From: Plotosus lineatus
Taxonomy: Eukaryota; Chordata; Actinopteri; Siluriformes; Plotosidae
Length of the DNA stretch: 64,000 nucleotides
Direction of reading: 5' to 3'
Assembly: GCA_024760905.1 (NCBI GenBank)
Contig: CM045731.1
Location: forward strand, 21,093,001 to 21,157,000
The notes under the pieces were generated by a model. The model ran no database searches, was not told the DNA's origin, and saw nothing but the letters and a program-made list of their open reading frames with translations. The position numbers and the translations under genes are program-made. Every line of letters begins with the position of its first letter. Position 1 is the stretch's first letter. Positions 12,726 to 26,200 of the stretch are shown piece after piece.

Positions 12726-12981
12726 GGGGACCAGACATTCCTGCAGAAAGGACCATTGCATAAAATTCCAATATGTATAGTCAAGCAAGTTTGATAACTC
12801 GAGTTTCAGTGCACGGCCACTTAATATCAGAAATCCTAATATACAGTTTTATCTCTATGACCTTGAAAAGTAGGTCAAGGTATCTCACACACAAACTCAT
12901 CCTATCACTCATAGTAGTGAGACAGTATACCAAGTTTGAAAGCCCCAGCTTTTGTGCATGGCAAGTATATTGTTATTGTCA

Positions 12982-13105
12982 TTCATTCATTTTCTGAACC
13001 ACTTAATCCTAATTAGGTTTGCAGTGAGACTGGCACCCATCTTAACCGACTTTGGGACAGTTCACAATGCCATCGCAGGGCGGCAAGTAATTGTCCGGAA
13101 ACTAA
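12982..13105 (-). mobile_element. SINE-A/B tail fragment
   Basis: CATTCATTTTCTGAACCAC followed by TTAATCCTAATTAGG and a degraded GGCACCCATC segment is the complement of the 3' tail shared by SINE-A and SINE-B. No head. Confidence 0.55.
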
Positions 13106-13279
13106 AGTTTGATGGACAGATGGATGGAACTCATTGTTATAGCTTCTGATATCTGGGAGCTAATAATGCAACTCCAGGTAATGTTTAAGTCAATTAAAAA
13201 TGTTGAGATGAACCCTAAAAAAAATCTCATTTGGTTTGTTTTTTTTCTTACATTCCTGTGTAGTGTATACCGAAACTTG

Positions 13280-13280
13280 G

Positions 13281-13337
<57 letters not shown>
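13280..13337. repeat. (TA)n microsatellite
   Basis: Alternating AT run directly left of an M1 MITE. Confidence 0.9.
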
Positions 13338-13344
<7 letters not shown>

Positions 13345-13346
<2 letters not shown>

Positions 13347-13790
13347 GGGATCCCTCACTTTCCGCGGTTAATGGGGACCGAGACCCCCCCGTGACCTCCG
13401 ATTTCCACAAAGTACGATCGACCTCCCTGACGGATGTATACATACATGTAGTAGTATGTGTATGTACTATCAATAAATACATATTCAACACTATAAATGC
13501 TTATAATAACAATTAAGCATTCAAAAATAATGCATAAGATGTAAATAAAATATAAATACACACTTAGATGTGCACCTCACATAAAAATGTGGGTACTTTT
13601 GTTCGGGGGTTTGGGTTGGTTTTTTGGTTTTGTTTGTTTAGGTTTTTTTTTTTTTTTTTTGCATAATTGGCCTTGTTTTGCAGTATTTTCCTTAATTTCC
13701 TATTTAAAATGGTTTTTTTCGATGAATATTTTTAAAAAACCCACGATGCACTGAAGCCACAGAAACTGAAGCACAAAGTAGCGAGGGATC

Positions 13791-13794
<4 letters not shown>
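13345..13794 (+). mobile_element. M1 palindromic MITE
   Basis: Begins CAGGGATCCCTCACTTTCCG and ends AGTAGCGAGGGATCACTG. It sits between an (AT)n(AC)n run and an (AC)n run, so the target duplication cannot be read. Confidence 0.75.
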
Positions 13795-13827
<33 letters not shown>

Positions 13828-13880
13828 GTGTGTGTGCGTGCGTGTGTGTGTGAGTGTGTGTGTTTGTGTGTATGTATATA
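13795..13880. repeat. (CA)n and (TG)n microsatellites
   Basis: A (CA)n run followed by (TG)-rich sequence; the two can pair as an imperfect hairpin. Confidence 0.85.
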
Positions 13881-14695
13881 TGTATATACTGTATGTTGTT
13901 GGTAAATATGGTTTATTAATGTTTCATACATTTCCTTTTGCTGCTGTTGTTGTTGTTTATCCAAATTTATGAATCAAGATCAAAGTGAAAAAGCTTTGTT
14001 TGCTTAATCAAGGTACTGAAATATTAAAAATAATGATGGTTATAAACTGAATGCAAATGAGCCATGCAAAGTGCAAGATAAAGCCTAAGTGAACATGGAA
14101 CAGTCTGGAGTTTTTTATTGTATGTGCTCCTGTGAGGAAGTGAACTGAATGTTTGTTTCATTAAAAGAGACAGTCTGAAAGAATGAGGTCTGGGGGAAAA
14201 ATGATTCAAATTTCTCATCATTAGAAGCAGGTGGTGTATTACACTGACCTGAGATTTATCCAGCGCCTGACTTTAAAAATTAGGAAAGAGGCAGAACTGT
14301 AGATGATCTCAAAATAGGAGAGACTACAAAATCATTCCAGTGTGGCGCGCTGACAGATGACATATGGTGTCAGCGTGGGATGTCTAAGCACACAGCTGGG
14401 ACAGGGTACAGAGTTAATGGTCTTGCTTTCAGGTAACGGAGAAACTAATGATAGGCTTTGCGATGAATTGTGTAATAAATTTAAAATGCTGCCATAATGG
14501 TATGAGGATTGAGAGATCAATAGCACATGTATGAATATAATGTAAGTGAGCCATTTGGTAAAAATACAGGAAGGTGTAATGTCAGCCATGCGATATACCC
14601 AGCGATAGCAGCATAATACTGCCACTTAAGTCACCTTGTCAGTAACCTCGACCAATCACTTTTTGTAGAAAAAGTACTAAAATAAAGCAAAATAG
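13881..14695. other. no gene recognised
   Basis: Unique-looking sequence without a recognisable exon or repeat. Confidence 0.4.
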
Positions 14696-15030
14696 GGTAG
14701 CATGCTGGTGCAGTAGTCATGTGTTTGAGTCCTGAGCTTAGCGAGGGCTTTCCTATGTGGAGTTTGCATGTTCTATCTTTGCTTGCATTGGTGGGTTTCC
14801 TCTGGGTACCCTGGTTTCCTCCCACAATCCAAAGTGTAGAACGATTTAGGTTAACTGACTGTTACAAATTGCCCCTTGGTGTGGATATGGGAGTAACTGG
14901 TTGTGTGTTGGTTGAGCCTACACGCAAGATGTTCAGGATGTATACCACCTTCGTCCAGTGTTAACTGAAATAGGATCCAGTGTTTTAGTGACCCTGATAA
15001 GATTTAGTGGTTTGGCAAATGGATGGATGA
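14696..15030 (+). mobile_element. SINE-A copy
   Basis: GGGTAGCATGCTGGTGCAGT head, GTGGAGTTTGCATGTTCT core, TTTCCTCCCACAATCCAAAG, and the tail to TTTAGTGGTTTGGCAAATGG. Confidence 0.65.
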
Positions 15031-15052
15031 TATAAAGAATTGATGTGTTGTA

Positions 15053-15390
15053 CGTGGCGTGAACGAGGACGGATAGGATCAGGAATGAGTACATCAGAGG
15101 GACAGCACATGTAAGAGGTTTTGGAGACAAAGTCAGAGAGGTTAGATTGAGATGGTTTGGACATGTGCAGAGGAGGGATAGTGAGTATATTGGTAGTAGG
15201 ATGCTGAGGTTGGAACTACCAGGTAGAAGGCCTAGAGGAAGACCAAAGAGAAGATTCATGGATGTGGTGAAGGAGGACATGAAGGTAGTTGGTGTAGAAG
15301 AAGATGCAGAGGACAGGGTGAGATGGAGGCAGATGATTCGCTGTGGTGACTCCTGAAGGGGAACAGCCGAAAGGAAAAGAAGAAGAAGAT
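15053..15390 (+). mobile_element. RTE-like LINE, 3' end of ORF2
   Basis: The translation runs through RIRNEYIRGTAHVRGFGDKV, RWFGHVQRRDSEYIG, LELPGRRPRGRPKRRFMDVV to RCGDS, then the 3' UTR and (GAA)n tail. It lacks one codon relative to the copies reading VGVREED. 5'-truncated, dead. Confidence 0.75.
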
Positions 15391-15404
15391 GTGTTGTACG
15401 TGTT

Positions 15405-15685
15405 TGTATGCTGGGTTGGTAAGCACGTCCACCTCACAGAAAGAAGGTCCTGGGTTTGAATCCCAGACTAGGGCGTTTTTGGGTAGAGTTTGAATGTCTC
15501 TCTTGGTTTGAGTATGAGTGTGAATGGCTGTGTGTGGGTTTTGGCCCCGCGATGGTCTAGTGAGCTGTTCCAGATATACAGTACTTTGCCTTTTTCCAGT
15601 GTTGGTGGAGATAGACTCCAGCCTCCTCGCTACCCTAGTAGGATTAAGTGGTTCGGCAAAGGACTAAGATGGAGTGAGTGTGTGA
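15405..15685 (+). mobile_element. SINE-A copy
   Basis: GGTTGGTAAGCACGTCCACC head, TGGGTTTGAATCCCAG B box, and a tail ending TTAAGTGGTTCGGCAAAGG. Confidence 0.7.
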
Positions 15686-16033
15686 GAGTGAGTGCCATTG
15701 AACCATTGCGTGATCCTTTTAATCACGTCCGTGATTTCCACCGGGTGGCGCTGGTGAAGTGGTTAGCATGACGGCCTCAAAGCTAGACATTTCTGTATTT
15801 ACTCTTTATGTCTAAACCCAGAAGTGGGTTTAGTGTGTACGTATCACCAATATAGCATGGTCCTAAATTCTTCTCTCTATCTGTTTTTCTTTTTAGATGA
15901 GCTACATTATCTAGACTGTGAAGCCAATTTGACTCAGCATTCACTTGCCTGATTAAATTCTGTGGGGTCTGACGGTCATAGTTGAATAATTCTGTGAGAT
16001 TATTGATGATACTCTGCACAGTAGTTGTTTATA

Positions 16034-16245
16034 AGGGCATAGTAGTGGTGGCTCAGTGATTAAGGCTTTGGATAACTGGTCTGAAGGTGAAGGGTTCAAT
16101 CCCAAGTACCATCAAGGTAGCACTGTTGGGCCTTTGAGCAAGGCACTTAGCCTCAATTGCTCAGTCGTATAAAAAGTGATTAATGGAAGTCACTCTGAAT
16201 AAGGGTGTCTGCTAAATACATGAAGTGTAATAGAGTGATGTAATA
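16034..16245 (+). mobile_element. SINE-E copy
   Basis: tRNA-like head GGTGGCTCAGTGATTAAGGC with B box AGGGTTCAATCCC, then CTTTGAGCAAGGCACTTAG. The tail AAGTCACTCTGAATAAGGG plus GTCTGCTAAAT is the widespread fish SINE tail (CTCTGGATAAGGGCGTCTGC in other copies). Confidence 0.75.
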
Positions 16246-16608
16246 GCATGGTAAGGTGTATAAATCATTACTAAGGTGCATTTTAAATGGGATCAAAATA
16301 ACAATCTGAAATCATTTCTGACCGTGGAAGTGTGAATATGTTTCCAATAATTAACTTGAACTTCGGATACAAAGGGGACAATTATGATCTGACTTACCCA
16401 TACTGAATGTAAAATGGACACGGACACTGATCTTCTGGATGAATAAAATGAATATTAAACTCTTAATGCTTTATCTAAAGAAACAACCACTTTTGGAAAG
16501 AAGAACAACCCTGAGGGTTTGTAAATAATAACTAATGGGATCATTAAATTTATGGCCAGACTTTTGTACACTGTGTAACATGATTTTTGTTTCTGGCAAA
16601 TAAGTGTC
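16246..16608. other. no gene recognised
   Basis: AT-rich sequence; nothing recognised. Confidence 0.4.
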
Positions 16609-16610
16609 TA

Positions 16611-17364
16611 CAGGGATCCCTCACTTTCTGCAGTTAATGGGGACCAAGACCTACACACACACACCCACACACCCCCGCAACCGCCGATTTCCACAAAGTA
16701 GGATCGACCCCCCCTGACTGATATATACATGTACATATATATGTGTATATAATATCAATAAATACATATTCAACGCTATAAATGCTTATAATAACAATTA
16801 AACATTCAAAAATAATGCATAAGATGTAAATAAAATATAAATATGTACACACACAGATGCGCACCTCACAAAAATGTAAGTAGTTTTGTTGGGTTGTTTT
16901 TTGTTCTTGTTTGTGTGTTTCTCTCTTTTATTTTTTGCATAATCGGCCTTGATTTGCAGCATTTTCCTTAACTTGTTCGCTATTTTTCCTTAATTTCCTT
17001 ATTTTATTTTTCAATGACTATTTTTGAAAAACCCACTAGATTGAGATGATTTGGACATGTTCCGCGGAGGAATAGTGAATATATTAGTGAATATATTGGC
17101 AGTAGGATACTGAGGTTGGAATTACCAGGCAGAAGGCCTAGAGGAAGATTCAAAGAGAAGATTTATGGATGTGGTGAAGGAGGACATGAAGGCAGTTGGT
17201 GTAAGAGAAGAAGATGCAGAGGATGGGGTGAGATGGAGGCAGATAATTTGCTGTGGCGACCCCTGAAGGGAAAAGCTGAAAGGAAAAGAAGAAGAAGATT
17301 TTTGAAAAACCCACGATGCAATGAAGCCGCAGAAACTGAAACATGAAGTAGCGAGGGATCCTTG
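16611..17364 (+). mobile_element. M1 MITE split by a LINE insertion
   Basis: Begins CAGGGATCCCTCACTTTC and ends TAGCGAGGGATCCTTG, flanked by TA at 16609-16610 and 17365-17366. A LINE fragment (17037-17297) sits inside it, bounded by a 17-bp duplication of M1 sequence. Confidence 0.8.
17037..17297 (+). mobile_element. RTE-like LINE 3' fragment with 17-bp target duplication
   Basis: A 5'-truncated ORF2 end (RWFGHV-type start degenerate, then ELPGRRPRGR, VRWRQ-type end) followed by AGCTGAAAGGAAAAG and (GAA)n. ATTTTTGAAAAACCCAC occurs exactly at 17020-17036 and again at 17298-17314. This is the target-site duplication of a retroposition into the M1 element. Confidence 0.85.
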
Positions 17365-17530
17365 TATTTCCAATTATATTTATTGCAAAACATGAGAAAA
17401 AGCCAATTTTTCATACCAAACTTTGGTTTTGTAGGCTGTACACCAATTATGTCCCCCAAAACAGCCATTTTTTGACAATTTTCTGACTTTTTTACAATAA
17501 AACTAAAATATGGAATATAACTGCAGCGAA

Positions 17531-17868
17531 GGGGGCAGTGGTGGCCTGGTGGTAAACGTGCTGGATCACTGATCCTAAGGCTGGGAGTTCAAGCCCCACT
17601 CTCCACAAGGTTGTCCCTGTCCCCCCAGTGCAGCTGACTGGGTTATCAAAGGCCGACCATGTCTCTCACTGTCTATGGTGAGAGGTTCATGTAGAAGAAA
17701 CTGCTGACTTTTGACAAGAGCAGCTGCATAGCCGTCAACGTGTTTCTGCCCTGCGATGGCCTGGCAAGCTGTCAAGGGTGTATTCTGCCCGCATCCGGAG
17801 TCGGCTGGGATGGGTGCCAGCCTCCCTGTGACCCTAATTAGGATTAAACGGTTACAGAAAATGAACTG
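17531..17868 (+). mobile_element. SINE-B copy, standard (A-shared) tail
   Basis: tRNA-like head GGGCAGTGGTGGCCTGGTGG with GGAGTTCAAGCCCC, body GTCTCTCACTGTCTATGGTG, then TTTCTGCCCTGCGATGGCC and the tail to GGATTAAACGGTTACAGAAA. Flanked by the duplication ATAACTGCAG at 17517-17526 and 17869-17878. Confidence 0.85.
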
Positions 17869-18539
17869 ATAACTGCAGTGAGGTTTATTGATAAAATTGC
17901 AGCAAGAATATTCCTAAACAAAGGAGATAATTCTTCAAACCTCTGTAAATTATTCCCATTTTTGAAAGTTCTTGCTCAATCTGTAAAAATGAGGAAGGTT
18001 TTCATAAATATAATTGATTAGTCAACATTGAATTCTTTGAAATGATGTTTGAACCCTTAGTAGCGACTACTCAGTGAATCGGAAAACTGGTTAATTTACA
18101 ATGTTATTATCCTGAGCACAAAACCAAAGTTTGGAGGTCAAGACATCTCTTTTCTCTTTTGATTGGTTGTGAAGAAATGGGAGATAATCGCTTTAACACA
18201 GGAACAAAACAAGAGTGAACATTTGTTACTTAATGTTCTCAGTATAAATAACTGAGATGTCTCTTCCTTTACAAATTATCTGAGGCTGGCGTGTATAATT
18301 GCACATGCTTTGTTTTAGCTTCTACTGATGCTACACACTCATTGGGTTTATATGTTTGCTATGTATTCTGTATGATTTACATTTAGGTAAAGTTAATTAA
18401 CCAACCTCTGTAAGCATTTCTATATGTTTGTATAGTTTAGAGAACAGACTGTCTCACTAGTATTGAACCGGAAAGTTGATTTTTGTGCGGATAGCAGACT
18501 GTTGGATTAGCCTTTTTTCCCCCTTCTATTGGTCTCCAG

Positions 18540-18607
18540 GTCCAGCAGTTCCTGTGGGTGTGGATGTACAAGTGGAGAGTTTGGACAGCATCTCGGAAGT
18601 GGACATG
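18540..18607 (+). CDS. gabrr2: gabrr2 exon 3 (start of ligand-binding domain)
   Basis: 68 bp, the usual length of this exon in GABA-A genes. The acceptor follows CTATTGGTCTCCAG and the donor is GTGAGA. Two bases complete a split glycine codon, then [22 protein letters not shown]. The phase requires an upstream exon ending in a single G. No such exon was identified upstream in the window. Confidence 0.93.
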
Positions 18608-21365
18608 GTGAGATGACAGCACTTAATCTTTAACTGCTTTGCAATTGTAATCTGCCCATTTTATAAGCTACCCATGACTTGAAATGAGCCAAATTACCCA
18701 TTTGATCAACTGACTAGCTATCTTACAAGCAACTAAGAAAAAGGGGGACGGTTCTATGTACCAACAGTTGATTGGTTTGACTGTCCTATCCGTATAATAC
18801 GAGCATCTTGCTTAAATTATTTGGGCACCTTGCTCAATTCAGTTGGGTTTGGGTTTGGGTTAGGGCTGTGGGACCAGTGGGCTGTCAGAATATAGGGCAG
18901 TAACCATTAAAGTAATTACGCTACTTACAAAACTAATGACTCTTCTTGGTTCAGTTCTTTTCTAGAAATGTCTTGCTAGCATGTTTTGTTGCACTAAACC
19001 ATTAGTACATAAAAGTGAGTTGGTCAGTTCCTTCCTGCTGACCTATAAATAATTCAGCATTGCTACATTTAACTGTCTTCCCCCAACACAACATAACCGA
19101 CAGATGCTTTTGCTAGACATTTTATAAATAGTGCTCCCAGACCATTTCATTATTGCATAGCCTAACCTACTTTCGCAGTTCTGTGCATCTGTATTTGTTC
19201 CTTGAAGCTATTTTTGTGATATGTAACATCTAGAATACACTTGGTTAGGCTTTACTGAATTGATGCCACTGTTGGAGTGGTCATGGGGATTTGCTGTTAT
19301 GTAATGTAGTAAGGAGGAAATAAAGAAAAAAATGAGTCATGCAAGCAGATAGCATATAGGGTTTGCCCAGTGATGGAGGTAGGAATTAACCAGAATCCTC
19401 CATCTGCCATGGTTAGTGAGTCTCTAATCTCGGATATATTTCACCGATGCCAACAAATACCAGTGTTGCACAGTTCTAGGAATGCAGAAGCTTTGTATTG
19501 CATACCAAATCCAATCCAAAGAAATTATTTATAGTTGGTCCACAGGCTCCTGGATTGGCCAGTGTGACCAGTCAGGTGGTGGGATCTTCTGATGCAGTGA
19601 ATGTTATGTGGGAACAAAATTGTGATTCGGGTACTGAAGTGTTGCGTTTCTGTTTGTTTTGAGCGTGTATCTTGGTTTAACTTTCTGTTTTGGTGAAGGG
19701 GACTAACATGAGTAATAGGACTCATGCACAATACAAAGACAGGGAGAGAGAGGAAAAGCAACAGTTTTGAGACTGTGCATCCTTTGGAATGGATTAGTGG
19801 ATTATTCTGGGATTTTAAGAGATCCGCCTTTCTTCTGAGCTCCCTCTCTCCTTCAGTGACTTTCACTCTACTGAATTTTGCCTATCCAAAACCCCAGCTT
19901 AACCCTAAATTCTGAAGGTGCATATCGAACTTCTGATCAAATACCACAATAACAGTTGAGCTCTGGTATTTGTGGTGGGGCCGGTGGTGTAGTGGTTAGG
20001 GTGCTGGGCTCATGATCAGGAGGTTGTGTGTTCAAATCCCAGTTAGACCCTCACTGTGCTAAGACCCCTGGGCAAGGTTCAACCACAAGTGTGCCTCTAT
20101 TCACCCAGCAGTATAAATGGGTACCAGTAAAAATATAATGGGAAGGTAACCTGCAATGGACTAGCGTCCCATCCAGGAGGAGTTGAACTCCTGGTCGCTT
20201 CACGCTATGGAAACCGGGGATAAGCGCCGGTCCGATGAGCCTCTACGGGTGTAAAAACCCAACAGACTTTAACTACTACCTCTGATATTTGTCCCTGACA
20301 TCTCGAGAGAATTCACCATGAATCGTCACTTAGGTAGCATTTTTTGTTGGTCAGATCAGGCAGTGGCGGCTTGATGTTTAAAGTGCAGAACCAAAGGTCA
20401 GGTATTCAAGCCCCACTCTCACCGAGTTGATGCTGCGGCATTCACAGTGCAACTAACTGGGATATTAATGGCCAGCCACATCTTCCACTCTTTGTCTCTC
20501 ATTGTTGTCATTCAAAATGAGTAGGCCATTGAGTTACCATCAGCATGTTTCTGATCTGTGATGGCCTGGCGAACTGTCAAGGGTGTACCCTGCCTGGGAT
20601 GGACACCATCCTCCCATGACTCTAATTAAGATTAAGCAGTTGAGAAAATGCATGCATTACTAATCAGTATAATGTATGACTTGTGTCCCAGGACTTCACT
20701 ATGACCCTCTACCTGAGGCATTACTGGAAGGATGAGCGCCTGTCATTCCCAAGCACCACCAACAAAAGCATGACTTTTGATGGACGCCTAGTGAAAAAGA
20801 TCTGGGTTCCAGATGTGTTCTTCGTCCACTCCAAACGCTCCTTCATTCATGACACCACCACAGACAATATCATGCTCAGGGTTTATCCTGATGGACATGT
20901 TTTGTACAGCCTCAGGTATGGAGATGCTTGGACAAATTTGAAGAAGGTGCTGCTGATGGTTCTTGAAGTGAATAAGCAATGAACAGCTCACCTTCAGGAT
21001 CAGCATCAAGAGTCTTTAATGTCTGATAACAGTCCTTGAGATTGCCAGATTATTTAGTCTCACATTAGGTAAAACAACAGTAGGCTTTCCAGACTGTAAT
21101 TAATGACCAAGTGTATGGAAGTCTGGATGTAACATAACAGTAGCAGCTAGAAATCATTTATAGTGCAGTGCAATAGTGGTGAAGGCATTGGGATACAGAT
21201 CAGATGGTTGTATGTTTAAATCCCAGGATGTCCAACATACCAATGTTGGCTGCTCGAGAAAGACCTTTAACCATGAAATAGGAATCAGTTTTATTCTTTC
21301 TTGATTGTCATTTTGTTTGAATAAAAGCTTCTGTTAAACCTCAGATATTTCGTAGCCTCTAATTA

Positions 21366-21407
<42 letters not shown>

Positions 21408-23172
21408 CCTCTAAATAGAGTTGTATGTTTTTTTTTTTTATTGTACAGAGTGACAGTCACTGCGGCTTGTAACATGGACTTCAGTCGCTTCCCTCTTGAC
21501 ACACAAACCTGCACGCTGGAGTTGGAAAGTTGTATGTTACAAATTTATACTTCCTTATACAAGCTGAATAAATCCAAGAATGACTTCTGAATACAAGTAT
21601 GTCACACGTACAGTATATATGTTAAGATAACTAACTAAATGTACAGTAGACTTGTGCTTCCTGTGTGCAGATGCCTACACAGATGAGGATCTCATGCTTT
21701 ACTGGAAGAGTGGAGATGAATCTCTGACGATAGATGAGAATATTTCACTCTCTCAGTTCCTTATCCAGAAGTTCCACACCACCTCCCGACTTGCCTTCTA
21801 TAGTAGTACAGGTACCCTTTATATCTGCCTCAATAACAGAGGTGTCTTTTGTGGGGTGTAAAAAGTTGTAAAAAAAATAAATAAAGTTTATGTGTACAGG
21901 GATCCCTCGCTACTTCGCACTTCAATGCAGCTTCAGTGCATTGCGTTTTTTTTTTTTTTTTTTTTTTTAATATTCATCGAATTAAAAAAATAAGGAAATT
22001 AAGGAAGAATATGGGGAAAGGTTTAGGAAAATGCCACAAAACAAGGCCAAATATGCAAAAAACCCTCCTCCAAACAAAAACAAACAAAAAAAAAACAACC
22101 CAAAACCCCTCAACAAAACTACTTACATTTTTATGTGAGGTGTGCATCTGTGTGCGTACGCGTCTGTATGTGTGTGTATTTATATTTTATTTACATATTA
22201 TGCATTATTTTTGAATGTTTAATTGTTATTATAAGCATTTATAGCGTTGAATATGTATTTATTGATATTATATACTATACACATATACATTTGCGTATAT
22301 GTCAGTCAGGGGAGGTTGATACTACTTTACGGAAATCGGTGGTCGTGGGGGTCTCAGTCCCAATTAACTATGGAAGGTGAGGGATCCCTGTATATATATA
22401 TTTATTCCCATGTAAAAATTTTGAATATAACAGATAGGTTAAGCGGGGCAGTGGTGGTCTAGTGGTATAAGGCGCCGGATCGCTGATCCAAAGGTTGGGG
22501 GTTCGAGTCCCACGCGCCACAAGGTTGTCACTGTCCCCCCCAGTGCAGCTAACTGGGTTATCAAAGGCCGGCCATGTCTCTCACTGTCTATGGTGTGAGG
22601 CATGTAAAAGAACCATTGCTGACTTTCGACAAGAGTAGGCTGCAAAGCCGTCAGCGTGTTTCCGCCCTGCGATGGCCTGGTGAGCTGTCCAGGGTGTACT
22701 CTGCCCTCGCCCTGAGTTGGCTGGGATGGGCACCAGCCTCCCCGTGACCCTAATTAGGATGAAGCGGTTACAGAAAATGAACTGAACAGATAGGTTAAAT
22801 AGGGTTTAAATAATAATAAAAATAACAGAGTTACCACAGTGGTGTGACAAAGCATTCTGATGAAATGTAGCGAAATATATACAGTCGGCCCCCTACTTAC
22901 GAAATTAATTCGTTCCAGCACCTTTTTCGTAACGTGGGAGTTTTGTCAGTAGAGGTGCATTTTACATGTTAAACGCCTGATTCATTCCAAGGCTCCCAGG
23001 ACTACCCCATAAACCCTTTTAAAATGATAAAAATTACACCAATTTTGTATGAAATATGTGTTAAAAGTAAAAGAAAATTATTTATGAAACCACTTAAACG
23101 TCTTATTAACATATTAATCCATTTTATTAACATATTTATTAATTAAACCATTCTTAAACATTTTTTATTAAC

Positions 23173-23236
<64 letters not shown>

Positions 23237-23237
23237 G

Positions 23238-23287
<50 letters not shown>

Positions 23288-26200
23288 ACGGACGGGAAGT
23301 TTTATTTAAAGTGGAATTACAGTACCTGTTTGAAAGATCAGAGGTCCTCATTGTATTTCCACTTTAAGGTCGCCTGGTTCAATATCGTCCCGATTGTAGA
23401 GGGGTTTCGGCGATAATGAAATATAATGCTGCGTGATCAATCTCAAAACAAGCCACCAGTCAACCTTCCTTCATGTGGGTGACAAACAGGAAGTATGCGT
23501 CATGTTCCGCTGCGTCATCCCTACTAACCAATGGGAGGCCAGCGGGGCGAGATGTTGAGAGACAGCCAATGAGAGAGCAACTCGCACATCGTATGAAATT
23601 TTGATTGGCGCGTTTGAATTTTGAATGGCGCTTTTCGTAAGAGGTTGTTTTCGTAAAATGTTTTTTGTAACCTGGGATTTTTGTACCCAGGAGGTTTCGT
23701 AAGTCGGGCGCCAACTATATATATTTTGGTTGTTAAACTTACTATTTAGCCAAGGCAATGATGATTTAAAAAATAATATAAAAACACCAAATCTATTTTT
23801 TTTCAGGGTGGTAATGTATCCATCACTTGTTCAGTATTCAAAATGAATTTTCAGACATTTCCTGAATTATTCTACTTTAAAACTGCAAGGTGATTCATTC
23901 CAAGAGAATTATTTAAGTTCTCCCATGAATCAATCTGTAAGCATCAAGCGTCATGTTAAAATAATAGTGCTGCTAAACTTTCATGCAAGATTTCTCTGGA
24001 CAGATATTATAAAAGCATTGGTTATGATCCTCAAATGTCTTGGTTAATAATATCTTGTGCTTTGGGTTTGATTGTTCTCTTTTTGCAGGTTGGTACAACC
24101 GCCTGTACATCAATTTCACCTTGAGACGTCACATCTTCTTCTTCCTGCTGCAGACCTACTTTCCTGCTACTCTGATGGTCATGTTGTCCTGGGTGTCCTT
24201 TTGGATTGATCGCCGCGCTGTCCCAGCCAGAGTGTCTTTAGGTATTTATATAATTTGGTGCAGATTACTAAGAGGTTTTTTGATGTTTTTAGATCCATAA
24301 ATGTGAAAGGAGTCACGTCATAGTTTCTTATAATGATGTTTTCTTAAAAGCTGGTTCTTATGACCAAGTAAACACTCTACACCTCATCCTTTACTCACTC
24401 ATTTGCCGAAACGCTTAATCCTATTAGTGTCACGGGGAGGCTGAGCCCATCTCTGCCGACAGTACACAACGGCATGGAACATATTGAACAGCTCACCAGA
24501 CCGTCACAGAGCCAACACCTACTGATGATTACACTCACACCTAGGGGCAATTTGGAAAAGCCAGTTTACCTAAAGGTGGGGCCGGTGGCATAGTGGTTAG
24601 GGTGCTGGTCTCATGATCGGGAGGTTGTGTGTTCAAATCCCAGTTAGACCCCCCCACTGTGCTAAGACCCCTGGGCAAGGTTTTAACTTCAAGTGTGCCT
24701 CTGTTCACCCAGCAGTATAAATGGGTACCAGTTAAAATATACTGGGAAGGTAACCTGCTGTGGACTAGCGTCCCATCCAGGAGGAGTTGAACTCCTGGTC
24801 GCTTTATGCTATGGAAACCGGGAATAAGCGCCGGTCCAATGAGCCACTATGGCTCAGGTGTAAAAAGTCCAACAGACTTGTTTAGTTTGCCTAAAGTGCA
24901 TGTCTTTGAACTGTGGGAGGAAACCGGTGTACCCAGTGAAAACCCAGATATACAGGGAGTACATGCAACCTACACACAGATACATCCTCTCTGAGCCCAC
25001 TACTCGAACCAGGAGTTTTGTGTTGTGAGATGGACATTCTAACCAGTACCCCACCATCCCACTCGCCTTGTTGGCAGCACACTATTTAGTATACTATACA
25101 GTATGTAGAAGGTAAATAACTGTGGGTTCGATTGTTGTTTGTTCGCCCTTTTTTTCTCCTTGTACCGGGCAATTTTTTTAATAAAGTTGACTCAAGTGTT
25201 TATATATAGGATTGTTGCAAAAAAAAAAAAAAAAAAAGATTCTATTGCCTGTAGGACACACCAACAAATAAATGACTTAATGCAGACCTAATATTTCTAA
25301 GTCACACCTTACAAATTGCCTCGGGTGCAAAGACTTTGCCTTACGCCTTAACTGCAAATAAACAAATAAATAAATCCACAGGATTCTGGTTTCAAACGCA
25401 GCTGTGGTCTGTGAACTATAAAAAACTGTCAGAGCTGGTATTTAACACCTGGATCTTTTCCTATGTGAACAGAAATAGACCTTTTCCCCCAAAGGTATTG
25501 TTATGACAGTGAGATAGTGCCTACTGTGAGTACCCATTCTGACTCCTGCAAACTACTCAAATGCCTCATGGGTCTGAGGTGGTTCTGAATTCATAGAACC
25601 ACAAGGTCAAGAGGAACCCGTTCAATGATGACCATCATCATCACGTCTTTGCACTGAGAGATAAATAGCTAATCCAGTGCCTGAACTGCTGCTGTGTGGT
25701 TCAGATAGCGCTCTCAGCTGCATGCTGGACATAAAAGGTCCCCGATAAGGCCCAGCTGCAGGACCATGGACATAAACAAGTCTTTTGGCTGAATGGCATG
25801 AACAATGTCTGAGGATATCACCATGTGAAAGGGAAGGACTTCTCTGACCATATTCATTCATCTCAAATCCAGTATTGAAACGCTTCCATCAACCCGTTCA
25901 TCCATTTGCTGAAGCTCTTAATCCTAATAGGGTCGCAAGAAAGCTGAAGCCTATCTCAGCCAACACTGTGCAAAGATGGGGTACACTCTGAACGGCTCGA
26001 GAATCCAATGATATTTTGAGTAGAGCCCATAGTTCTGATCAGTGAGGTTTGGTTTCATGAATGTAGGTTGTGGGCTGATGGTGGAAGTGAAGTTTGCACT
26101 TTATACCTTTGCAGCAAGGTCTTCATGAGCAGGTGTACTTAATTTGTGCTCATTGAGGCTCCTGTATGGTGGTTCTAAATCCCTGTATCTCTGATGCGGC

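Noticed and set aside
17531..17620. tRNA gene-like A and B boxes in many repeats.
   Set aside because: They are heads of SINEs; none folds into an intact cloverleaf with a proper acceptor stem by eye.
23173..23289. Regularly repeated blocks that might suggest a CRISPR-like array.
   Set aside because: Simple dinucleotide microsatellite in a eukaryotic genome.
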